A DNA stretch of 64,000 nucleotides from Acidovorax sp. A79 (GTDB taxonomy: Bacteria; Pseudomonadota; Gammaproteobacteria; Burkholderiales; Burkholderiaceae_C): the NCBI RefSeq assembly GCF_041154505.1, contig NZ_AP028672.1, positions 186,001-250,000 of the forward strand, given 5' to 3'. A program made the position numbers and the translations under genes. Numbering within the stretch: the stretch's first letter is position 1; the number at the start of each line of letters is the position of its first letter. The notes below the pieces were generated by a model. That model was not told where the DNA came from. It worked only from the letters and a program-made list of their open reading frames with translations, and made no database searches. This document shows, piece after piece, positions 57,655 to 64,000 of the stretch.

Positions 57655-58044
57655 AATTGCACGGAAAAAACCGGTAAAACCGCTCCTGTCCTCGTTCGCC
57701 CATTCAACGAGTGGTGGCTGGCTCAATTTTGCATCGTCTCACAACCTGCAACGCTGATTCGCCGCACGGCATGGGAGGCGGCTGGAGGTGTGGACGAGAC
57801 TCTTCACATGGCGATGGACTACGACTTGTGGTGGCGTTTATACAAGACCTTTGGACCGCTGGAATTCGTGGACTCTTTTCTGGCAACCAACCGCGAACAC
57901 CAGGAAACAAAAACCAGCACCCGGCGCAAAGAGCATTATCGAGAAGCGATGGCGGTGGTGCATCGGCACTATGGCCGGATTCCCCTGAAATGGTGGCTGG
58001 CGCCGCCCTATTCCGTCTGGTATCGCTCCATGACAAACAACTGA
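57655..58044 (+). pseudogene. C-terminal remnant of a GT2 glycosyltransferase
   Basis: An open frame of 129 codons without a plausible start. From about 57690 it reads RPFNEWWLAQFCIVSQPATL, then IRRTAWEAAGGVDETLHMAM and DYDLWWRLYKTFGPLEFVDS. The QPA...RR...GG.DE.L..AMDYDLW pattern is the end of the catalytic domain of family-2 glycosyltransferases. The N-terminal two thirds, including the nucleotide-sugar site, are absent. It lies 25 bases before the pyruvyltransferase-dioxygenase fusion gene and was probably part of the same polysaccharide locus. Confidence 0.8.
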
Positions 58045-58069
58045 TTTCAAGTATTTTCAGCAATATCAG

Positions 58070-60610
58070 ATGACATCACCCCGAATTCTGGTTGATTCTG
58101 GAAACTATTTCTCCAACAATGACAATGTGGGAGACAGGGCGATCTACCAGGTCATTTATCATCGATTGCGGCATCTTTGGCCTGATTGTGGAATTCACTG
58201 GATCACCCGCAGTGCAGCCTTGCTCCAGAGAGATTGTCCCGGGGTGATTGCGCTTGAGCTCACGGAGGAACGCGATTCCCGGTCGCTGCTCGTTTCTGGT
58301 GCAGATCACCTGGACTCGGCAACGCCATTGCCTTCAGACGCGGCACGCATCGTGTCGGCCTTGAGGAACTGCGACATGGTGATAGCGACCGGTGGTGGAT
58401 ACTTCAGCGATGATTTTTCCGGCCAAGCGGAGGCCATTCTTCATACACTGGAGGCGGGGATCAGGCTCGGCAAGCCAGCCGCTATTCTGAGCTGTGGATT
58501 TGAGCCCATCGGTGTTCGCAGCCTCTCTGACCTGATGCTGGGCGTAGTCCCATTGCTGAGCCTGGTGGTCTGCAGGGAGCCGCAGCAGAGTCCGATGGTG
58601 GCGAGATCATTTGGCGTACAGGAGCAGCGCCTGGTCGTGGCAGGAGACGAAGCCATTGAACTGGCGTTTGACGCGCGTCCCCGCGCCTTGGGCGAAAGCC
58701 TGGGCATCAATGTCCGCCAGGCAGACTACGCCGGTGTCGATTCCAGCACGCTGGTCCGCTTGCGCGAGGGTCTGGGTTTGGCCATTTCGCGGCTGGACGC
58801 ACCCATCGTTGGCGTGCCCATTTCACTTTTCGGACCTTCGGATCCCGACGCCATTGCGTCCTTGCTCCGTGGCATGGCTGACTACGTCCCCAGCCTTGCA
58901 ACCACACCGCATGATGTGATTAGGGAGGTCGGTGCGTGCCGCGTGGTCGTCACCGGCAGCTACCACGCGGCGGTGTTCGCTTTGTCGCAAGGGGTTTCCG
59001 TGGTCGCTTTGGCGGCATCCCCGCACTACAGATCGAAAATGCAAGGGCTTCAAGCCCAGTTTGGAGCCGCCTGCCGCATCGTGTTTCTGGACCGCGAGGA
59101 TACCGCCATACGTCTGGCAACGGCCATCCAGGATGCCTGGGACGAAGCGGAGTCCGAGCGACCGCAATTGCTGCAGGCGGCGCGCCGGCAGGTCATTGCG
59201 GGCCGGGCAGTTTATGAACAGTTGGGCAAACTCATGGATGATTCATCGGGTCGCCCGCGCAATGGCACGATCCCGCAACTGGCAACCTTTCCAATGCAAC
59301 CACCCATGCACAAAGAAATCACCAGGCTTTCGTTATCTCCTGAAGAGATAGAACAATTTCGGACACAAGGCTATGTGGGGCCGTTCACTGCATTCACTCC
59401 GCAGGAAATGGAAAAATTCCGCGCAACGGTGCGTGAGCGGGTGTTGCCGACCCCCACGCCTTACTGCCCCTTCGGGCTGCGTGTTCGCCACCTCGACAGC
59501 CGAACAGTGCATGAGATGTGCTCAGCCCCGGCCATCGTGGAGCGGATGGCTTCAATCTACGGGCCCGACCTGGTCTTGTGGAATTCCAATCTGTTCAACA
59601 AGCCTCCTGCCCGGCCCGAACAGCCCGAAGAGTACCCATGGCACCAGGACCACTACAACTGGAACATGGAGCCCATCCTGAACATTTCCGCGTGGCTGGC
59701 GATTACATCCGCCACCCTTGAAAATGGATGCGTGGAAATCATCCCGGGCTCTCACCGGCAGATCATTCCCCCGGCAGTCGATACCGATCCGGCCATGAGC
59801 CTCAGGTTCGGCGGAATCGCATCAGACCCCGCCTACGTGGACGAAACACGCAAGGTGGCACTGGTGCTGGAACCTGGCCAGTTTTTTCTGTTCAACGAAC
59901 GGCTTTTGCATCACTCCAACCCCAACCGCACGATGGAGCACCGGCTCGGGCTTGCCGTCCGGGTGACGGTGCCCATCGCAAAGGTCAGCGAGCCCTTCCC
60001 ATGCGTCATGCTGCGGGGCGAAGACCGCATGGGTTTCAACCGCTACATCGAAGCGCCCCTGGACGAGCCCGACGCACATTGGGTTGCTTCGTTGCCGCCC
60101 GGGCACGACTACCTGTTTGACCGCCCTATTCCAGGACGGGGCTGGCATCTGCGGGAGATCGAAGGACAAAGCCACTTCGCGTGGACAGGCCTGGAGTCCC
60201 AGGCGTGGATCGATTTCCGCCCCCTGGATGCTGGTGAGCATCTTCTGCGGCTGGAGGTAATTCACTTGCTGACGCATGCCGCAGTCAGCGAGCTTAAACT
60301 GCTTGTGAACGGACAACCGATGGCGGTGACCCACCAGCAAGCTGGCGAAGTGCTCATTCTGGAAGCCCAGGTCCCTGAAGCTGCCTTGCGAATCCGTTCG
60401 GACCGCGTGCGGGTTGTGCTCCAAGGTTCATCCCTGGTACGCCCCTGCGATCTGGACCCCGCGAGCACGGACAAGCGCTCGCTTGGGTTGGGAATTCGTC
60501 GGATCACGTTTGTACCCACTGATACGGCTCTGGCCGCAACCACCGAGAAAGAGCCCATGCAACCGCCGACACCCAAAGCCGAAGCCTGGTACCGCAGACT
60601 GTTTGAATAG
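58070..60610 (+). CDS. polysaccharide pyruvyltransferase-phytanoyl-CoA dioxygenase fusion with C-terminal beta domain
   Basis: 846 aa, cytosolic. Residues 1-385 are a pyruvyltransferase (CsaB/WcaK-like) domain: NVGDRAIYQVIYHRL, VIATGGGYFSDDF, VTGSYHAAVFALSQGV. Residues 420-655 are a PhyH Fe(II)/2-oxoglutarate dioxygenase domain with W-H525-Q-D527 for iron, a distal HH (614-615) and Arg625 for 2-oxoglutarate. Residues 690-815 look like a beta-sandwich (GWHLREIEGQ, FAWTGLESQAWIDF) of the kind attached to glycan enzymes. It may add pyruvate to and hydroxylate a surface sugar. The DNA is less GC-rich than its neighbours, and a GT2 remnant precedes it, indicating transfer. Confidence 0.85.
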   Translation: MTSPRILVDSGNYFSNNDNVGDRAIYQVIYHRLRHLWPDCGIHWITRSAALLQRDCPGVIALELTEERDSRSLLVSGADHLDSATPLPSDAARIVSALRNCDMVIATGGGYFSDDFSGQAEAILHTLEAGIRLGKPAAILSCGFEPIGVRSLSDLMLGVVPLLSLVVCREPQQSPMVARSFGVQEQRLVVAGDEAIELAFDARPRALGESLGINVRQADYAGVDSSTLVRLREGLGLAISRLDAPIVGVPISLFGPSDPDAIASLLRGMADYVPSLATTPHDVIREVGACRVVVTGSYHAAVFALSQGVSVVALAASPHYRSKMQGLQAQFGAACRIVFLDREDTAIRLATAIQDAWDEAESERPQLLQAARRQVIAGRAVYEQLGKLMDDSSGRPRNGTIPQLATFPMQPPMHKEITRLSLSPEEIEQFRTQGYVGPFTAFTPQEMEKFRATVRERVLPTPTPYCPFGLRVRHLDSRTVHEMCSAPAIVERMASIYGPDLVLWNSNLFNKPPARPEQPEEYPWHQDHYNWNMEPILNISAWLAITSATLENGCVEIIPGSHRQIIPPAVDTDPAMSLRFGGIASDPAYVDETRKVALVLEPGQFFLFNERLLHHSNPNRTMEHRLGLAVRVTVPIAKVSEPFPCVMLRGEDRMGFNRYIEAPLDEPDAHWVASLPPGHDYLFDRPIPGRGWHLREIEGQSHFAWTGLESQAWIDFRPLDAGEHLLRLEVIHLLTHAAVSELKLLVNGQPMAVTHQQAGEVLILEAQVPEAALRIRSDRVRVVLQGSSLVRPCDLDPASTDKRSLGLGIRRITFVPTDTALAATTEKEPMQPPTPKAEAWYRRLFE

Positions 60611-60639
60611 CGCATCGAACCGGGCCCAAGCCCGGCTAT

Positions 60640-62130
60640 TCAGCGCGCCGCCAGCGCCTTGTACACCCCACACCCCACATACAGATCTCCCACGCGGCTG
60701 ACATAGGACATCTTTGTCTGCACCGCGCCGGTGGAGGGGTTGGTGATGTTGTACTCCACCCAGCCCGGGGCATGGTCGGCCTGGCCGACGATATCGCTCA
60801 CGAGGCGGTCCCCCGCGATGCCCGGGATGTCCTGTACGCGTGTGCCCACCTTGGCGGTGTTGCCACCAAAGGCAAGATAAGTGCCGGCGGTATCCAGCAC
60901 GAACACATACATGTCCCGGTCGTGGTATGGCTGGCTCTTGTCGGTAATGCTGCGCAGGAACTGGTCGCGCGAAGTGCTCTTGTGCAGTGCGACGGCCCTG
61001 CTCACCAGCACCACGGCCTCCTCGGCGGTGCCCTGCTGCAGGCGAAATGCCGACACCGCGCGCGACAACGTGGATGCCCGGCTCTCCAGGGCTTCGGCCT
61101 GTTGCACGGCATGGCCCACCATCTGGGCGTTGTGCTGGGTGATCTGGTCCAGTTGCTGCACGGCGGCACTGACTTCGCGCAGGCCCGTGCTCTGCTCGGT
61201 GCTCGACCCGGAGATCTCGGACATGCTGGCCGCCACGCTGCGAATACCTCCCGCCATGTCGGAGATGCCCTCCCCGGCCGAACGGATCAGGCCTGCGCTG
61301 GTCTCGACCTGGCTGACCGAGGCGCCGATCAGCTCGCGGATTTCGTGCGCCGCATCGCTGGACCGCTTGGCCAGCGTGCGCACCTCCGCGGCCACCACGG
61401 CAAACCCGCGGCCCTGCTCGCCCGCCCGTGCGGCCTCGACGGCGGCGTTCAGGGCCAGGATGTTGGTCTGAAATGCAATGCTATCGATGACGCCGATGAT
61501 TTCGGTCATCCGCCGCGCCCCTTGCTGGATGGCTTCGACCGATTGAACGGCACGTGCCATGGCTTGCGCGCCCGCATCGGCCGCGCTGCGCACCTGGGCG
61601 GCCCGCGCATCGGCACTCTGGGCCGTCTGCGCGTTGTTCTGCACGGCGGACGACAACTGTTCCACGCTGGCCGCTGTCTGTTCCAGATTGGCCGCCTGCT
61701 GCTCGGTGCGGTCGGCCAGGGACCGGTTGCCCTCGGCCAGGCTCTGGCCCGCATGGGCCACCAGCGCCGCGTTGCTGCGGATGTCGGCCACCATGGAGGA
61801 GAGCGTGATCACCATGCGGTCGAGCGACTTCGCCATCTCTGCGACCTCATCGTGCCCATGGTCGCCACGGGCCTGTGCGCGCAGATCCCCGCCCTGGGTC
61901 AGCTCGATGGTCCGCGCCAGCCCGGCGAGGTCGCTCGAGAGGCTGATGTAGAGCGCCAGCAGGGCATAGGCCACCGCTCCGGCACCCAGCGCGAACAACC
62001 ACCAGGGCGATCCCCATGCCGCGATGGCGAGCGCGGCCACCACCAGGAAACCCAGCGAGAGCAGTTTGCCAGGCAGATGCCACCTGCGCATCCACCAAAG
62101 TCCCGGACGCAGCGGTAGGAATCCTGACAT
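60640..62130 (-). CDS. methyl-accepting chemotaxis protein with C-terminal Cache-like domain
   Basis: 496 aa. Two close membrane helices (about 24-45 and 45-68) with almost no periplasmic loop, a HAMP-like segment, and the MCP signalling hairpin ([20 protein letters not shown]). After that, about residues 390-495 form a single-Cache-like domain ([37 protein letters not shown]) at the C-terminus, thus in the cytoplasm. Most receptors carry Cache outside. Start ATG 62130 is 5 bases after AGGAG; ATG 62133 is next to it. Confidence 0.9.
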   Translation of the reverse strand: MSGFLPLRPGLWWMRRWHLPGKLLSLGFLVVAALAIAAWGSPWWLFALGAGAVAYALLALYISLSSDLAGLARTIELTQGGDLRAQARGDHGHDEVAEMAKSLDRMVITLSSMVADIRSNAALVAHAGQSLAEGNRSLADRTEQQAANLEQTAASVEQLSSAVQNNAQTAQSADARAAQVRSAADAGAQAMARAVQSVEAIQQGARRMTEIIGVIDSIAFQTNILALNAAVEAARAGEQGRGFAVVAAEVRTLAKRSSDAAHEIRELIGASVSQVETSAGLIRSAGEGISDMAGGIRSVAASMSEISGSSTEQSTGLREVSAAVQQLDQITQHNAQMVGHAVQQAEALESRASTLSRAVSAFRLQQGTAEEAVVLVSRAVALHKSTSRDQFLRSITDKSQPYHDRDMYVFVLDTAGTYLAFGGNTAKVGTRVQDIPGIAGDRLVSDIVGQADHAPGWVEYNITNPSTGAVQTKMSYVSRVGDLYVGCGVYKALAAR

Positions 62131-62297
62131 CATGTCTCCTCTTGTCGTTCTTGCAACTGGCGCGAATCCTAGGGGCCGGCACTTACGGCGGATTGACAGA
62201 CCGGGTGCAGGGGGCCTGCCGGGGCGCCGCCCACCCGGGCCCGCAGCCCGCGCATGCTGCGGCAATGGACCGGGTCCATCGCCCATAATGGCGCCCC

Positions 62298-63503
62298 ATG
62301 AATCCCCTGCTTTCCCATCTCCAGCCCTACCCTTTCGAGCGGCTGCGGCAGCTATTCGCGGGGGTGGCTCCCCCGGCAGCCTACAGTCCCATCAGCCTGG
62401 GCATGGGCGAGCCACGCCATCCTACACCGCAGTTCATCAAAGATGCACTTAGTAACAACCTCAGTGGGCTGGCGAGCTACCCGGCCACGGCGGGGGAGCC
62501 GGCTCTGCGCGAGGCCTTCACCCGATGGCTGAATCAGCGGTATGCGATCACCCTGGACCCCGCGACCCAGGTCCTGCCCGTGAACGGTTCGCGGGAAGCG
62601 CTTTTCTCGTTTGCGCAGACCGTCATCGACCCTTCACAGGGCCAGCCGCTGGTGGTCTGCCCCAATCCGTTCTATCAGATCTACGAAGGCGCCGCGCTGC
62701 TGGCGGGCGCCACCCCCTACTACGCGGCCAGCGATCCGGCGCGCAACTTCGCGGTGGATTGGGACGCCGTGCCGGAAACGGTGTGGCAGCGGACCCAGCT
62801 GCTTTTCGTGTGCTCCCCCGGCAACCCCACCGGCGCGGTCATGCCGCTCGGCGAATGGAAGAAGCTCTTTGAACTGAGCGACCGCTATGGTTTTGTCATT
62901 GCCTCGGACGAGTGCTACAGCGAGATCTACTTCCGCGACGAACCTCCATTGGGCGGCCTGCAAGCCGCAGACCAGCTGGGTCGCGGCGGCTACAGGAACC
63001 TCATTTCCTTCACCAGCCTCTCCAAGCGCAGCAACGTGCCCGGCATGCGCAGCGGCTTCGTGGCGGGTGACGCGGCCCTCATCAAGGCGTTCCTGCTGTA
63101 CCGCACCTACCATGGCAGCGCCATGAGCCCCATCGTGCAGGCGGCCAGCATTGCCGCCTGGGGCGATGAACAGCACGTGGTGGAGAACCGCGCGCGCTAC
63201 CGCAAGAAATTCGCCCAGGTCACGCCCTTGCTCGCCGGCGTCATGGAAGTCGCCCTGCCGGATGCCGGCTTCTACCTGTGGGCCAAGGTGCCCGAAGCCC
63301 TGGGCATGGACGACGCCGAGTTCGCGCGCGCCCTCTTGGCTCAATACAATGTCACCGTGCTCCCCGGCAGCTACCTGGCCCGCGAGGCCCAGGGCAGCAA
63401 CCCCGGCGCCCAGCGCGTGCGCATGGCCCTGGTGGCCGAAACCGAAGAATGCGTGGAAGCCGCGCTGCGCATCGTGCAATTCATCCAATCCCGTACTGCC
63501 TGA
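62298..63503 (+). CDS. dapC: succinyldiaminopimelate transaminase
   Basis: 401 aa PLP aminotransferase, class [25 protein letters not shown], the Tyr-containing [11 protein letters not shown] and the Schiff-base Lys in [17 protein letters not shown] are present. DapC converts N-succinyl-2-amino-6-ketopimelate to N-succinyl-LL-diaminopimelate for lysine and peptidoglycan. The assignment over other aspartate-family transaminases rests on dapD following 16 bases later. It is divergent from the chemoreceptor gene. Confidence 0.93.
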   Translation: MNPLLSHLQPYPFERLRQLFAGVAPPAAYSPISLGMGEPRHPTPQFIKDALSNNLSGLASYPATAGEPALREAFTRWLNQRYAITLDPATQVLPVNGSREALFSFAQTVIDPSQGQPLVVCPNPFYQIYEGAALLAGATPYYAASDPARNFAVDWDAVPETVWQRTQLLFVCSPGNPTGAVMPLGEWKKLFELSDRYGFVIASDECYSEIYFRDEPPLGGLQAADQLGRGGYRNLISFTSLSKRSNVPGMRSGFVAGDAALIKAFLLYRTYHGSAMSPIVQAASIAAWGDEQHVVENRARYRKKFAQVTPLLAGVMEVALPDAGFYLWAKVPEALGMDDAEFARALLAQYNVTVLPGSYLAREAQGSNPGAQRVRMALVAETEECVEAALRIVQFIQSRTA

Positions 63504-63519
63504 TCTGATCGACAACGAC

Positions 63520-64000
63520 ATGACCCAACAACTCCAAACCCTCATCGACAACGCCTGGGACAACCGCGCCAGCCTCTCGCCCTCCGCCGCCCCCAAGGAA
63601 ATCCAGGACGCTGTCGAGCACGTGATCGCCGAGTTGAACAACGGCAAGCTGCGCGTGGCCACGCGCGAAGGCGTGGGCCAGTGGACCGTGCACCAGTGGA
63701 TCAAGAAGGCCGTGCTGCTGTCGTTCCGCCTCAAGGACAACGAAGTGGTCAAGGCCGGCGACCTGGGCTTCTACGACAAGGTGCAGACGAAATTCGCCCA
63801 CCTCTCCGAAGAAGAGATGAAAGCCACGGGCGTGCGCGTGGTGCCCCCCGCCGTGGCGCGCCGCGGCAGCTTCATCGCCAAGGGCGCGATCCTGATGCCG
63901 TCGTACGTGAACATCGGCGCCTACGTGGGCGAAGGCACCATGGTCGACACCTGGGCCACCGTGGGCTCGTGCGCGCAGATCGGCGCCAACGTGCACCTGT
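63520..64000 (+). CDS. dapD: tetrahydrodipicolinate N-succinyltransferase (5' part)
   Basis: The first 160 codons are in the window; the gene runs past the right edge. [20 protein letters not shown] and the DGKL-like NGKLRVA opening, then the start of the left-handed beta helix ([20 protein letters not shown], hexapeptide repeats) are typical of DapD. It succinylates tetrahydrodipicolinate, one step before DapC in the succinylase branch of lysine synthesis, and is surely cotranscribed with dapC. Confidence 0.95.
   Translation, partial: MTQQLQTLIDNAWDNRASLSPSAAPKEIQDAVEHVIAELNNGKLRVATREGVGQWTVHQWIKKAVLLSFRLKDNEVVKAGDLGFYDKVQTKFAHLSEEEMKATGVRVVPPAVARRGSFIAKGAILMPSYVNIGAYVGEGTMVDTWATVGSCAQIGANVHL

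Overview
The window is a GC-rich bacterial chromosome segment, apart from two patches noted below. Gene content and protein style fit a betaproteobacterium of the family Comamonadaceae (Acidovorax-like). Pointers are an intracellular PHB depolymerase, a beta-type rnfB, dapC-dapD, an Ior-type molybdenum hydroxylase, an intact methylmalonyl-CoA pathway and a short dispersed intergenic repeat that I associate with this family. No rRNA, tRNA, CRISPR array, insertion sequence or phage gene was found. The family assignment is inference from gene content, not a search result.

Layout. 1-3.3 kb: end of an Ior-type molybdenum hydroxylase locus (2Fe-2S subunit tail, Tat-exported molybdopterin subunit, MocA/MobA-like nucleotidyltransferase). 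3.3-11 kb: metabolic and stress genes (sodC, chaC-like, OmpA-like, gloA and thioesterase divergent from a marR-MFS pair, MaoC-like, MATE, SDR). 11.2-31.7 kb: a 20-kb signalling supercluster. It holds a frameshifted TonB receptor-YfiR-CHASE8 histidine kinase-response regulator operon; a convergent REC-PAS-GAF-GGDEF-EAL-REC protein; a six-gene operon (PAS-GGDEF-EAL-REC-PAS, 109-aa protein, HDOD, histidine kinase, REC-HD-GYP, REC); a BigR/SqrR-like ArsR regulator; and a SUOX-like exported protein followed by a hybrid kinase and an HD-GYP regulator. 31.7-43.4 kb: bioB and a propionyl-CoA to succinyl-CoA operon (mutase, GNAT, meaB, pccB, pccA, ydcF-like, VOC epimerase-like) with a divergent GntR regulator. 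An AT-rich gene with a HEPN-like RNPTQH motif sits between pccB and pccA. 43.4-57.4 kb: diguanylate cyclase, acyl-CoA ligase, saccharopine dehydrogenase-like gene with a divergent Lrp regulator, acyltransferase, dusA, a CHASE-PAS-GGDEF-EAL protein, a RelA/SpoT-domain synthetase, phaZ and rnfB. 57.4-60.6 kb: an apparent accessory insert with a truncated GT2 glycosyltransferase and an 846-aa polysaccharide pyruvyltransferase-phytanoyl-CoA dioxygenase fusion. 60.6-64 kb: a chemoreceptor with a C-terminal Cache-like domain, dapC and the start of dapD.

How the genes work together. The 11-32 kb cluster looks biased toward c-di-GMP breakdown. Both composite GGDEF-EAL proteins have ruined GGDEF motifs (GADHF, GSGEF) but keep the EAL catalytic set, and two HD-GYP regulators lie beside them. 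Canonical cyclase motifs appear only at 43.4-44.6 kb and 50.8-53.6 kb. The propionate operon, with bioB supplying the PccA cofactor, forms a coherent carbon module.

Most interesting items: the pyruvyltransferase-PhyH fusion, the HEPN-like gene inside the pcc operon, the CHASE8 histidine kinase that appears to replace YfiN as partner of YfiR, the C8-tract frameshift in the TonB receptor, and at least seven copies of a dispersed repeat that has entered gene starts and ends.
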